Assembly (NCBI RefSeq): GCF_002294995.1 | Contig: NZ_NSGF01000025.1 | Coordinates: forward strand, 1 to 64,000 | Direction: 5' to 3' | Origin: Mesorhizobium sp. WSM3860 | Lineage (GTDB): Bacteria > Pseudomonadota > Alphaproteobacteria > Rhizobiales > Rhizobiaceae | Length of the DNA: 64,000 nt | Shown: in pieces, positions 55,533-64,000 of the stretch | How the letters are laid out: each line of letters opens with the position of its first letter | How positions within the stretch are numbered: the first letter of the stretch is position 1 | Program-made: the position numbers and the translations under genes | The notes under the pieces: model-generated | Database searches by the model: none | What the model was told of the DNA's origin: nothing | The model's input: only the letters and a program-made list of their open reading frames with translations

Positions 55533-55987
55533 TGTTGATGCGCGCATCCTGGTTGGACTGCGTGGCCGACCGGGTGCATTCTTGTTCAGTCAGGCCAAAC
55601 AGAAGAGAGGGACGCATACACGCCTAGGCGGCCACAATATTGGCCTGCGCTAACGGTGCAAACCGGACCTATCCGCGACCGGCGATGCAGAGGATCAGTC
55701 GGAACCTTGCCCAAATGGGGAGGCCGCATTACCGGCCGCACCTGGAGGCTGTGCGTGAGCGCCGTCGACTCAAGCCGCCAGTTAGAACTGCTGCCGCAGC
55801 TTAGGAACCTGGCATCGCTACGAACGCCAACCGGGGCCCGCCATGCTCGGGGCATGCCTTATGGCAAGGCGGTACACGCGGTAATGGCGGACGTGGATGT
55901 ATGCTGCTCGCTGCCGCAGGCGAGATCGTGTCCCCTAGGTGGTGTAGCTGACGGCTTTGGTCGCCGTGCTCTCCGTCTGGGAATGGA
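55533..55987. other. Convergent gap nolK / SIR2-like gene
   Basis: 455 bp between convergent operons; no clear terminator hairpin or gene. Confidence 0.4.
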
Positions 55988-56899
55988 TCAAGCGATTGCA
56001 CTTTTGCTTTCATGCAATGTCTTGCCCAGTCCGACCAGACGGGCCGCCGCTTGACCCGTAGGCATGTCAATGACCGTGATTGCCCTTTCTGCAAGGAAGC
56101 GCCGCTCGTTCCTGGTCAGCGTTGCTGTATCGATTGCCGCAAAATGTGGGCCATGGGAGCGCTTCATAATCTGCCGGGCATAGGTGCGTAGCATCTGATC
56201 GTTGAAGCGGCAGCCGAGGAAGAAAAGACCACGGCTGGCTCGCCGTTCCTTCACCAGGTCAGGGATCGGCGTTTGGATGTCGATTTCGCTCAGCACTTCA
56301 ACGTAGTCGGAATCTGCCACGAGGAAGTTTGCGGCCGGCCTGGCACCGCCGTGAGGGGCGTAGAGAACCGTCTTCGCCGCTGGTGCGGATTCGAGTAATA
56401 TCCCGGACAAATCGTAGGCTTTCGTCCAAATGTCACCGATCTCGTCCGCCCGTGTTACGCCCTGTATTTCGACGACGTCCGTTCGGCGGGCCTGTATTAG
56501 AGCCGCGCGCATGGCACCGTCGTACCAGCTGTCGACGATCACGGAGAGCGGCAGCGTTGCAAGCCAGGCATGCAAGATGGTCGGCACCACCGGGGCCGCG
56601 AATATTTCGGCCATCCAAACTTGAAGGGTCCGGCGGTGCCGGCGCTGTTCGATATACTGCGCTACCGACCACATGTTGGTGCGAATCTTCGAAGGGGCTG
56701 GCGTGCGCTTGTTGAGCGCTGCGGCAACGGCTTCGGGGGTATGCGGTACGGGCGGTCCCGCGGAGCGGATCTCAAGCAGACCTGGGCCGAGATAGGGGAT
56801 GACCTCGTCGGCCGCGAGCGCTTTCTTCAAAAGGTCAAGCTGCCTTTCGGCAAAACTGTCCCGAACGACCACGAGGTGGCCCGAGGTCATTGCGTTCAT
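55988..56899 (-). CDS. SIR2-like protein at the end of the nifB operon
   Basis: A 303-residue protein with features of the SIR2-like (SIR2_2) group: VIPYLGPGLLEI near the N terminus, LSVIVDSWYDGAM in the middle, and GLFFLGCRFNDQMLRTYARQ toward the end. Related proteins are found beside nifT in other rhizobia, to my recollection. It starts 40 bp after nifT in the same direction, so it is probably co-expressed under NifA. Whether it hydrolyses or only binds NAD is not known. Confidence 0.78.
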   Translation of the reverse strand: MNAMTSGHLVVVRDSFAERQLDLLKKALAADEVIPYLGPGLLEIRSAGPPVPHTPEAVAAALNKRTPAPSKIRTNMWSVAQYIEQRRHRRTLQVWMAEIFAAPVVPTILHAWLATLPLSVIVDSWYDGAMRAALIQARRTDVVEIQGVTRADEIGDIWTKAYDLSGILLESAPAAKTVLYAPHGGARPAANFLVADSDYVEVLSEIDIQTPIPDLVKERRASRGLFFLGCRFNDQMLRTYARQIMKRSHGPHFAAIDTATLTRNERRFLAERAITVIDMPTGQAAARLVGLGKTLHESKSAIA

Positions 56900-56939
56900 G
56901 CTCGTATCCCTTTGCCGCTCTCTTGTGTCAACCCGACGG

Positions 56940-57152
56940 TCAGTCCTCGTCGGAAATCTTTCTTGCCTCCACGGTTATCGGCAAAGCCGTATCCCGCGGA
57001 AGGTCGGGCAAGACTAACCGCCAGCCGTTCTTCAGCGTCACAGCGCCACCCCACAAGTGTTCGTTGTCGACCTTGATGATCGGCTCTTCGAGATCCTTTT
57101 TGGGAATATATGCCGACAAGCCAGAACCGGTCCTGCGGATCATTACCCTCAT
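56940..57152 (-). CDS. nifT: NifT/FixT protein
   Basis: A 70-residue NifT (FixU) protein: MRVMIRRTGSGLSAYIPKKD, LWGGAVTLKNGWRL and LPITVEARKI match the small conserved family. Its role in nitrogenase maturation is unclear. It overlaps nifZ by ATGA. Confidence 0.92.
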   Translation of the reverse strand: MRVMIRRTGSGLSAYIPKKDLEEPIIKVDNEHLWGGAVTLKNGWRLVLPDLPRDTALPITVEARKISDED

Positions 57153-57475
57153 CCGGTCGTTCCTTCGTCAAACCCAGCACCGATTTCGGAAGTGCAAGGA
57201 ATCCCGGCCGTCTCAAGGCTCATAAGTTCACGCGCACGCATGCCGACGATGGTGCCGCGATCGACCCATTCGACCGCATAGATGTAGAATTGCTGGAGAA
57301 AGGTGCCGATGTCGCGCACATAGCCCTCGTCGCCTTTACGCACCAGGTTTTCACCGACCTCCTTGCCAGGATAGGTGCCGTCATTTTTTATGTGGCGTGT
57401 GGCGCGGACCCGGTCACCCGGCATGAATCGTGGGGGTGTACGGATTTCGATGTCCTCTTCGCGTCCGAGGCTCAT
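57149..57475 (-). CDS. nifZ: NifZ, nitrogenase MoFe maturation protein
   Basis: From ATG 57475 a 108-residue protein: RFMPGDRVRATRHIKNDGTY, YVRDIGTFLQQFYIYAVEW and GTIVGMRARELM are NifZ signatures. NifZ helps form the second P-cluster of the MoFe protein. An earlier in-frame ATG adds 12 residues without homology. It lies 91 bp after fdxN. Confidence 0.92.
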   Translation of the reverse strand: MSLGREEDIEIRTPPRFMPGDRVRATRHIKNDGTYPGKEVGENLVRKGDEGYVRDIGTFLQQFYIYAVEWVDRGTIVGMRARELMSLETAGIPCTSEIGAGFDEGTTG

Positions 57476-57566
57476 GGCCGTTCCTTTCTCTCGGCTGCAG
57501 CTTTCCAACACGAGGTCGATGGTCCTTCGGAGTGCGCCTCGACCCTGTCGGTAGCCGAAATGGAGG

Positions 57567-57761
57567 TCAGGCGGGAACGCAAGTCTTCGACACCGGACAC
57601 ACCGAGGCGCATTGCTGCGTTTCGAAGGCCCCCTCGCATTCGGTGCACTTTTTTGGATCGATCACGTAGCTCTCGCCCTTGAACTTGATCGCGCCGGAAG
57701 GGCATTCGAACTCGCAGGCGCCACACTGGGTACATTGGGAAGCGATGATCTTATAGGCCAT
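57567..57761 (-). CDS. fdxN: FdxN, 2[4Fe-4S] ferredoxin
   Basis: From ATG 57761 (GGAG upstream) a 64-residue ferredoxin beginning MAYKIIASQCTQCGACEFEC, with the second cluster in KKCTECEGAFETQQCASVCP. It carries electrons for nitrogen fixation or NifB. An ATG at 57797 overlapping the nifB stop would add 12 residues; the family start is 57761. Confidence 0.93.
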   Translation of the reverse strand: MAYKIIASQCTQCGACEFECPSGAIKFKGESYVIDPKKCTECEGAFETQQCASVCPVSKTCVPA

Positions 57762-57793
57762 TTTCAACTCCGGTTCGGTTGGAACGAGACGGC

Positions 57794-59275
57794 TCATGCC
57801 GTCGCAACCAGTGGCTCACCGCCAAACTCGGCGGCGTAAAGCGCGCCGATGGCGGTCTCGATGTAGTCAAACCCGTAGGCATCCGTTGCCCGGATACCAC
57901 CTTCCTTGAGTCGATCCTCGGGGCAACTTCCAATTCTCGCGCACAGCACGATGTCTACGCCTTCGAGCGTAGAAATGAGGCCGTCGAAGCTCGTGTCCTC
58001 GGCCCGGCCGCCGAGGCAATACTGCTCGACCTTGCGATGACCGACGAAGCTGATCCCTTTCGGCGAGGCCTCGTAAACCTGGAATTCCTTCGCATGGCCG
58101 AAATGCTCGTTGATGCGGCCGCCACCCTTGGTCGCTACCGCGACCAGAAGCGACTTGCCGGAGCCCTCGGTCTTGACCATCCCGAGCGCCTGGCTCTTGG
58201 CCGCCATGCGATCGCCCCGCTCGCGCGCGACCACCGTGCGATAGGCCTCGCGCTTGCTGGCGTCGTAGGTGACCTTGTCGGGAAGCCGGTCGAGCGTGAA
58301 TTCCTGGCCACGATCCTCGCCGAGCAGGCCGACAGCATCGGCCCGGCACTGCCGGCAGTGGCGCATGAGCTTGGCTCCGCCTTCGAGACGATCCTGAAGG
58401 GTCTTCAGCTCCATTGCCGAGGGGCCGCACTGCCCGCTCAAGCCGTAGTGCGTACCGTGTGCCGGGTCGGAAATCAGCGGCATGACATTGTGCAGGAATG
58501 CGCCGCGCTCCTTGACCCATTTGTTCACCTCGATCAGGTGCTCGTCGTTAACGCCGGGGATCATGACCGAATTGATCTTGGTGAGGATGCCGCGCGCCGT
58601 CAGCATCTCCAGCCCCGACATCTGTCGTTCGTGCAGGATCGTGGCTGCCTCGACGCCGGCATAACGGCGGTGATCATAAAAGATCCATGGGTAGATCTTG
58701 GCACCGATCTGCGGGTCGACCATGTTGATAGTGATCGTCACGTGATCGACATTCATTTCCGCAAGCTCGGCGACGTGGTCTGGAAGCGCGAGCCCGTTGG
58801 TGGAGATGCACAGCTTGATGTCGGGGATTTCCTTGGCGACCAGTTCAATTGTCGCCTTCGTGTTCTTCCAGTCGTAACAGGCATCGCCCGGGCCGGCGAT
58901 GCCGAGTACGGAAAGCTGCGGCACTTCGTTGGCGACCTCGATCACCTTGCGCAGCGCCTGGTCAGGGGTCAGCCTCTCCGAGACGACCCCGGGCCGGCTT
59001 TCATTGGCACAGTCATATTTGCGATTGCAGTAGTTGCACTGGATATTGCAGGCCGGGGCGACCGCCACATGCATGCGCGCGAAATAGTGGTGCGCTTCCT
59101 CTGAAAAGCACGGATGATCTTTGATCTTCTCCCAGACAGCTGTGTCGATCTCGTGCGGCTTTGCGGAGGAGCCGCAGGATGAAGATGCGCAGCCAGCGGA
59201 TCTCGCACTCGCCGGCAAATGATCGAAGGATGTCGTGCCGGAAAGGTCCTCTAGCGAAATCATCGGTGCGGACAT
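57794..59275 (-). CDS. nifB: NifB, FeMo-cofactor biosynthesis radical-SAM protein
   Basis: From ATG 59275 a 493-residue protein with the SAM motif CNIQCNYCNRKYDC, GPGDACYDWKNT, CRQCRADAVG, and a C-terminal NifX-like domain (VATKGGGRINEHFGHAKEF, CLGGRAEDTSFDG, CARIGSCPEDRL). It makes the NifB-co core of FeMo-co. A sigma-54 promoter is 42 bp upstream. It heads nifB-fdxN-nifZ-nifT-SIR2-like. Confidence 0.96.
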   Translation of the reverse strand: MSAPMISLEDLSGTTSFDHLPASARSAGCASSSCGSSAKPHEIDTAVWEKIKDHPCFSEEAHHYFARMHVAVAPACNIQCNYCNRKYDCANESRPGVVSERLTPDQALRKVIEVANEVPQLSVLGIAGPGDACYDWKNTKATIELVAKEIPDIKLCISTNGLALPDHVAELAEMNVDHVTITINMVDPQIGAKIYPWIFYDHRRYAGVEAATILHERQMSGLEMLTARGILTKINSVMIPGVNDEHLIEVNKWVKERGAFLHNVMPLISDPAHGTHYGLSGQCGPSAMELKTLQDRLEGGAKLMRHCRQCRADAVGLLGEDRGQEFTLDRLPDKVTYDASKREAYRTVVARERGDRMAAKSQALGMVKTEGSGKSLLVAVATKGGGRINEHFGHAKEFQVYEASPKGISFVGHRKVEQYCLGGRAEDTSFDGLISTLEGVDIVLCARIGSCPEDRLKEGGIRATDAYGFDYIETAIGALYAAEFGGEPLVATA

Positions 59276-59316
59276 TGAACGGCTCCGTGCGTGGTGTGAA
59301 CTTCGCACGTCAGAGC

Positions 59317-59331
59317 GCAAGAGATATGCCA
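59317..59331 (-). promoter_or_regulatory. Sigma-54 promoter of nifB
   Basis: TGGCATATCTCTTGC on the minus strand keeps the GG and GC dinucleotides at the exact 10-bp spacing. It ends 42 bp before the nifB ATG. A near-consensus NifA site (TGT-N10-ACG) is at 59418-59433. Confidence 0.82.
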
Positions 59332-59417
59332 ACTCCAAAACCGGTTTTTGTCCGTCAATGTCGGCTTTTACGTCGGCCTTTGTGCCCCACTGTGTCCGTT
59401 TTGCTGCGACACGGTTG

Positions 59418-59433
59418 TGTCGGGCCCCCGACG
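59418..59433. promoter_or_regulatory. Probable NifA upstream activating site of nifB
   Basis: TGT-CGGGCCCCCG-ACG matches TGT-N10-ACA except for the last base, about 87 bp upstream of the -24 element, and has a palindromic centre. Confidence 0.55.
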
Positions 59434-59531
59434 AACGGACAGAACGTGGTCACGAAACGTACCCGTGTTTGTCTCAGTTTCACCTATTGCGGGGGCAGCC
59501 GTGCCCCCAATGTGATGTTCATCAATGACGT

Positions 59532-61292
59532 TTAGAACTTCTTCACGCCGATACGATGCCGGCGCAAAGCATAGCCGACCTGCCGCGGCGTGAGACCGAG
59601 GAAACGAGCCGCCTTGGCCTGAACCCAGCCGGCTTTCTCCATCGCATCGATTAGTCGGTTGCGTTCCGTCAGACGCGGGTTCATTGCAGGGCAAGCGGGA
59701 TGGTTGGGGTCGCAGGTCTTGCCGGGCGATGCCTCATTGTGTGAAGCGCCGCTTCGCATGGCAGGCAGCGGCGATCCAACCGGCATCATATTGCCACGTG
59801 CGAACTCGTCGACGGCATAGCCGCCTTGCGAGCGGCCAGCTCCTTTCCACAGAAGCGAAGAAAGGCACTGGCTGTTCTCGCAAGCGAAATCCGCCGGCGT
59901 TATTGTCGTTGAACGCGCAAGTGTGGCCGTCCGTCGCACACAATTCTCCAACTCACGCACGTTGCCAGGGAAATAGCATTGCGAGATCAGATCAAGCGCC
60001 GACGGCGTGAAGACAAGGTCGCGACGGTTTTCCTTGTTGAATCGGCCGAGGAGAGATTTCGCAAGGCGTGGGATATCGCCCGGGCGTTCTCTGAGGGGAG
60101 GCAGGATTATTGGCACCACGTTGATGCGGTAATAAAGGTCTGCTCTGAACTCTCCATTCCGGACAGCCGTCTCAAGGTCCTTGTTCGTGGCGCATATGAG
60201 CCGCACGTCAACCTTTAGGGTCCTGGTGCCGCCTACTCGCTCCAGTTCTCCTTCCTGCAAGACGCGCAACAGCTTGGCTTGAAAGGCAGGCGAAATCTCG
60301 CCGATTTCATCAAGCAGCAGGGTTCCGCCATTAGCCAATTCGAACCGGCCGGCGCGCTGCAGGATAGCCCCGGTGAAGGCGCCCTTCTCGTGGCCAAAGA
60401 GCTCCGATTCCAAAACGCTTTCGGGCAGTGCGGCGCAGTTCAATTTGACGAAGGATTTCTCCCTCATATGCGAAAGCTTATGGATGGCCTGTGCAAAGAA
60501 CTCCTTTCCGGTACCGCTTTCGCCTCGCAGAAGCACGGTGGAATTTGTCCTGGCCACGACCGAGACGGTCTCGAGCACTTGCTTGAGCGCGGGGCTTTCT
60601 CCGACGATTCCATCGATCTTGACATCCGGATGCCGGGCCGGATGGGTCCCGTCCTCGTCGAGCGACTGCTCTGGTCTCGGTTGCTTTTCGATAAATGACT
60701 GACGAGCTGTGCTCAAAGTGCGATGGAGGCGGATGGTCCGAGCGACCAGATTGGCGACCATGGCCAGGAAGCGTAGGTCCTCCTCGCAGCGGAACCTGGT
60801 ACTACCGTCCTTGACGCGGTCGATCGACAGTGTCCCGAAGGTCTTTTCCTCAGCCTTTAGCGGGACACCGATAAAGGTAGTTGCGATCGTATCGCTGCTC
60901 GATTGAGGATCAGCCTGGAATAGCTCAGACGTGCTTGTGTCTTGTATGACGATCGGCACTCCAGTAGCGACGATTTTGTCTATTACGGCCTGGGGTACGA
61001 CGCTGCCGGCGCCTGATTGAGTGACAGTGCCGCCGCTAGTTGCGCTGATCTGCGGCTGTCCTTCAGCGCCCAGGACGACGATTGCACCATGACGCATATG
61101 CACAAACGAGGAGAGGACATTCGCGACATTGGCAAGCGTAATCTCCAGCCGGGCCGGGGCAGTCAGAACCTTCGATATCTCGTAGATTCCCCTGAGCAAG
61201 CTGTCGGCATCGCGCACCGCTTCCACCGCAGGTTCAGGGGGAGTGTTTCGTGATCCAATTTCACCGACCCGATCTGGAGGCATGTGAGCCAT
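59532..61292 (-). CDS. nifA: NifA, nitrogen-fixation activator (copy 2, fix-nif cluster)
   Basis: A 586-residue NifA located between fixX and nifB as in most rhizobia. GAF domain, AAA+ with GESGTGKE, GAFTGAIL and LLLDEIGEI. The oxygen-sensing cysteines follow C-X11-C-X19-C-X4-C (QCYFPGN to CENSQCLS). The C-terminal HTH is AARFLGLTPRQVGYALRRHR. The ATG at 61292 has GAGGTG upstream. By position this is the likely main NifA. Confidence 0.95.
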   Translation of the reverse strand: MAHMPPDRVGEIGSRNTPPEPAVEAVRDADSLLRGIYEISKVLTAPARLEITLANVANVLSSFVHMRHGAIVVLGAEGQPQISATSGGTVTQSGAGSVVPQAVIDKIVATGVPIVIQDTSTSELFQADPQSSSDTIATTFIGVPLKAEEKTFGTLSIDRVKDGSTRFRCEEDLRFLAMVANLVARTIRLHRTLSTARQSFIEKQPRPEQSLDEDGTHPARHPDVKIDGIVGESPALKQVLETVSVVARTNSTVLLRGESGTGKEFFAQAIHKLSHMREKSFVKLNCAALPESVLESELFGHEKGAFTGAILQRAGRFELANGGTLLLDEIGEISPAFQAKLLRVLQEGELERVGGTRTLKVDVRLICATNKDLETAVRNGEFRADLYYRINVVPIILPPLRERPGDIPRLAKSLLGRFNKENRRDLVFTPSALDLISQCYFPGNVRELENCVRRTATLARSTTITPADFACENSQCLSSLLWKGAGRSQGGYAVDEFARGNMMPVGSPLPAMRSGASHNEASPGKTCDPNHPACPAMNPRLTERNRLIDAMEKAGWVQAKAARFLGLTPRQVGYALRRHRIGVKKF

Positions 61293-61433
61293 GCGAACAC
61301 CTCAAGCGTTGTCTAAGGTGTCCCTCCTGAGCCCTTTTTTGTATTTTGAGTTCGAGAAACATAGTAATTTGCGAACAATGTTGACGGTCTTGACCGCAAT
61401 TGCGAACCTCTCGTTTCTCGCACTTTGCGCCAA

Positions 61434-61733
61434 TCATCCGAACTTGAAGAGAACGCCGAAGCCGCCGCGCGGGTAATTCCACACGATCTCACCGCTGGCC
61501 TCGCACAGCACGCGACACGTGCCGCATTCCATGCAGCCGTCGGAAGTGGTCTCCACCTGGCCCTTGTCGTTCAACTCATAGCACTTGGCCGGGCAGATGT
61601 GTGTCAGCGCCAGCAGGTTCGCGCTCGGCCTCTCGTGCGGTTGCACTTTGATATGCGGGCGGCCCGGATCGACTAGATAGCGATTCTGATAAAGCTTCTC
61701 CTCGACACGTAACTTCGTCACAGCGATCGTCAT
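61434..61733 (-). CDS. fixX: FixX, ferredoxin-like protein
   Basis: A 99-residue protein of the FixABCX complex. VDPGRPHIKV, LTHICPAKCYE and the second set MECGTCRVLCEASGEIVWNY give the Fe-S cysteines. It passes electrons with FixC to ferredoxin/flavodoxin for nitrogenase. It follows fixC by 12 bp. Confidence 0.94.
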   Translation of the reverse strand: MTIAVTKLRVEEKLYQNRYLVDPGRPHIKVQPHERPSANLLALTHICPAKCYELNDKGQVETTSDGCMECGTCRVLCEASGEIVWNYPRGGFGVLFKFG

Positions 61734-61745
61734 CCTGTTTCTCCT

Positions 61746-63053
61746 TCAGCGCCATGCGAGTGCCAGGCGGACCACATCGCTGATCAGCCCCCAGCGTGAA
61801 CGCGCCTTGATGAAGGCAGCAGTGGTCGCCTTTTCCTTCTCGATTTTCGGAGTGCCGTCGACGCGCATGAAGTTCTGCGCGGCCTGCGACATCAACTGCG
61901 GGTAAGTCATGAAGAAATTTCGGGAGTTGGTGTGTATCAGGGCCGGCATGTCCTTATATTTCCGCAGGTCTTTGACCACGAAGGACTTGTCCAGCATGGT
62001 CTTGTAAAGGGCGAGGTTCTTCCTGATCATCGGCTGGTTGCGGCCCTTGATCTCAATGATCGCCTCGCCGGCGATGCGACCGGAAGTCATGGCAAGGTTC
62101 GAACCCTCGCGGTGAATGGCGTTGTTCAGCTGGGCGGCATCGCCGACCGCGACCCAACCGTCGCCGAAGAGCTGCGGAATTGCCTTGTAGCCACCTTCGG
62201 GAATGAGATGCGCGGAATACTCCTTGACTTCCGAGCCCGCGATCAGCGGCCGTATGGAAGGATGGTTTTTAAAGGCATCGAGGAGGACGTATGGGCTCTC
62301 CATTGTCTTGGCGAAATCGGAGACGAGGCAGCCGATTCCCAGAGAGATCGACTCCTTATTGGTGTAGAGGAACGCAAGTCCAGCCATGCTGCGGGAGATC
62401 GTGCCCGCCGCTTCGATCACGCAGCCTTCGTCCCCTTGGAGGCCGAACCGCTGCTCAATGACCTCATCGGGTAGGAAATGCATCTCCTTGACAGCGAGCG
62501 CCACGCTTTGTGGCTTCAGCATCTTGCGCAGGCCGGCCCTTGTACCGAGCAGTCCGTTGACACCTTCTGCGAGCACGACGACGTCCGCGTAGATCGGCCC
62601 GCCGGCCCGGTCGGTGCGCACGCCGACCACCTTACCTTTGGCATTGCGGACGAGGTCGGTCACTGTCGTCTCACACAGAACCGTCGCGCCGGCCTCGCGC
62701 ACCTTGCGCGAAAACCACTTGTCGAACTGGGCGCGGATGATCGTGTAGCGATTGGGCTTCGCCTCGTTGAAATCATCCGATCGATACTGGATCCCGGTGT
62801 GGGAGGTGTCGTCCATCACCCAAAATCGCTGCTCGACCAGATGCCGCTCGAGAGGCGCATCATTCCGGAAATCCGGGATGATTTGCTCCAACATGTCGGC
62901 GTACATGATGGCGCCCTGGACATTCTTGGAGCCCGGATACTCGCCGCGCTCCAACTGCAGCACCGTCAGGCCCTGTCTTGCCATAGTATAGGCCGCCGCG
63001 TTTCCGGACATACCGGCGCCGACGACGATGGCGTCGAATTCTTCTTCGATCAT
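61746..63053 (-). CDS. fixC: FixC, flavoprotein of the FixABCX complex
   Basis: A 435-residue protein of the ETF-QO family. FAD motif AIVVGAGMSGNAAAYTMARQ, ERGEYPGSKNVQGAIMY, GDAAQLNNAIHREGSNLAM near the middle. Together with FixA, FixB and FixX it bifurcates electrons to reduce ferredoxin for nitrogenase. It lies 11 bp after fixB. Confidence 0.95.
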   Translation of the reverse strand: MIEEEFDAIVVGAGMSGNAAAYTMARQGLTVLQLERGEYPGSKNVQGAIMYADMLEQIIPDFRNDAPLERHLVEQRFWVMDDTSHTGIQYRSDDFNEAKPNRYTIIRAQFDKWFSRKVREAGATVLCETTVTDLVRNAKGKVVGVRTDRAGGPIYADVVVLAEGVNGLLGTRAGLRKMLKPQSVALAVKEMHFLPDEVIEQRFGLQGDEGCVIEAAGTISRSMAGLAFLYTNKESISLGIGCLVSDFAKTMESPYVLLDAFKNHPSIRPLIAGSEVKEYSAHLIPEGGYKAIPQLFGDGWVAVGDAAQLNNAIHREGSNLAMTSGRIAGEAIIEIKGRNQPMIRKNLALYKTMLDKSFVVKDLRKYKDMPALIHTNSRNFFMTYPQLMSQAAQNFMRVDGTPKIEKEKATTAAFIKARSRWGLISDVVRLALAWR

Positions 63054-63064
63054 AGCCGTCTCCC

Positions 63065-64000
63065 TTAGCTCGCAAGCTTGTCGTGACTGTGCGGCGACAG
63101 CCGCCGGGTGAAAGCTTCCGTCAATGCCGGCAGGAAACGGATCGCATCGGTGACGATGCCGAGGTGGGCAAAGTCGAAGATCGGGGCGTTCGGGTCGGTG
63201 TTGATGGCTACGATCAAATCAGCCCCCTCCACGCCAACCCGATGCTGAATGGCGCCCGAAACCCCGGCCGCTATGTAAAGCTTTGGCCGGATGGTCTTGC
63301 CCGTTTGGCCAATCTGCCGATCGGCCGGCATCCAGCCCTTCTGGACCAGCGGGCGCGAACAGCCATATTCGGCGCCGATTGCACGCGCTAAATTCGTCAC
63401 AAGCTGCAAATTCTCCGCTGAGCCGAGGCCGAGGCCTCCGGCAACCACGATGTCGGCGTAGGCGAGATTTGCCTTTGCCGATTGGCGATCGAGCTTGAAG
63501 CCAAGGACTTTGGTGATGATCTCTTCCTCGGTCATCGACAGCTGGTGCCGGATGACACGCCCAATCGGCTTATCCGTCCGCGGTGGCATGGCCATGACCC
63601 TCGGTCGTACGGTGGCCATCTGCGGCCGGTAGTTGAGCGTATAGATCGTGCATAGCAAGGAACCGCCGAAAGTCGGACGGGTCGCGGCGAGCGAACCGTC
63701 GACGTCCACGTCGAGTTCGGTACAGTCAGCAGTGAGCCCTGTCAGCAAGGTCGTCGCTACTGAGCCGGCGAGATCCCTGCCGAGCGTGGTCGCACCGAGA
63801 AGCAGGATCTCCGGCTTGTAGGTATTGACCAGATCCGTCATTGCCTTGGTGAAAGGCTCGTTGCGATAGTCAGCAAGCAGCGGTGCCTCGACGAGGTAGA
63901 CAAGGTCGGCGCCGTAAGCGAAGGCCTCGGCAACGGCATGCTGGGTGGCCTCACCCGGCGGTCCGAGCACGATTCCCGCAAGCTGAATGCCAAGCTTGTC
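63065..64000 (-). CDS. fixB: FixB (ETF alpha-like), partial at right edge
   Basis: The frame is open to the window end, so only the C-terminal 311 or so residues are present; the GTG at 63970 is not the start. Alpha-ETF features: LLLGATTLGRDLAGSVAT, and the FAD site PKLYIAAGVSGAIQHRVG with AINTDPNAPIFD. It is the alpha flavoprotein of FixABCX. fixA and the promoter must lie to the right. Confidence 0.94.
   Translation of the reverse strand, partial: DKLGIQLAGIVLGPPGEATQHAVAEAFAYGADLVYLVEAPLLADYRNEPFTKAMTDLVNTYKPEILLLGATTLGRDLAGSVATTLLTGLTADCTELDVDVDGSLAATRPTFGGSLLCTIYTLNYRPQMATVRPRVMAMPPRTDKPIGRVIRHQLSMTEEEIITKVLGFKLDRQSAKANLAYADIVVAGGLGLGSAENLQLVTNLARAIGAEYGCSRPLVQKGWMPADRQIGQTGKTIRPKLYIAAGVSGAIQHRVGVEGADLIVAINTDPNAPIFDFAHLGIVTDAIRFLPALTEAFTRRLSPHSHDKLAS

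Overview
This window looks like part of a symbiosis island (ICE-type) of a Mesorhizobium-like root-nodule bacterium. It combines an Agrobacterium-type VirB/VirA/VirG system, nodulation genes behind nod boxes, island-borne NAD/biotin/pantothenate genes, two nifA genes and a fix/nif cluster. The vir layout resembles what I recall of the M. loti R7A island. No tRNA, rRNA, CRISPR array or att site was recognised.

Layout. (1) 1-17.2 kb: the 3' part of a C48 (Ulp1/XopD-like) protease effector, virG(-), a vir box, virB1-virB11(+), virA(-), a secreted alpha-carbonic anhydrase(-), and a nod box on the minus strand that could put carbonic anhydrase and virA under NodD. (2) 17.2-23.5 kb: decayed thiC with a still recognisable TPP riboswitch, a frameshifted D-amino-acid-dehydrogenase-like gene, a porin and an MFS exporter. 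(3) 23.8-31.2 kb (-): nrtR, a nadA'-'nadB deletion remnant, nadC, bioB, bioF, bioD, bioA, bioZ. (4) 31.5-34.2 kb: an AHL synthase, a possible LuxR remnant, a small HTH protein, and a preQ1-I riboswitch with queC and a truncated queD. (5) 34.7-38.7 kb: nod box, broken nodA, nodF-nodE-nodG, then a second nod box and the only intact nodA. (6) 39.1-43.4 kb (-): a second nrtR with nadA-nadB, a 3' fragment of bioZ, and panD. (7) 43.7-50.8 kb: nifA1, a LacI-type regulator, dctA with a sigma-54 promoter, and a PIN toxin-antitoxin pair. (8) 51.4-55.5 kb: IS256-family remnant, nod box, broken nodA, nodZ-noeL-nolK. (9) 56.0-64.0 kb (-): fixB(partial)-fixC-fixX-nifA2-nifB-fdxN-nifZ-nifT-SIR2-like.

How it works together. 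Flavonoid-activated NodD would act on four nod boxes. Three serve Nod-factor genes (NodFE acyl chain, NodA N-acylation, NodZ/NoeL/NolK fucosylation). The fourth is inferred to raise VirA, which with VirG would turn on virB through the vir box and deliver the C48 effector into plant cells. NifA then drives the nifB operon through a sigma-54 promoter, FixBCX feeds electrons, and DctA imports dicarboxylates.

The most striking structures are: repeated nod box + broken nodA leaders in front of other nod operons; two NrtR-nad-bio loci that have lost complementary parts; a preQ1-I riboswitch on queC; a TPP riboswitch left on a dead thiC; and an apparent cysteine swap between VirB9 and VirB7.
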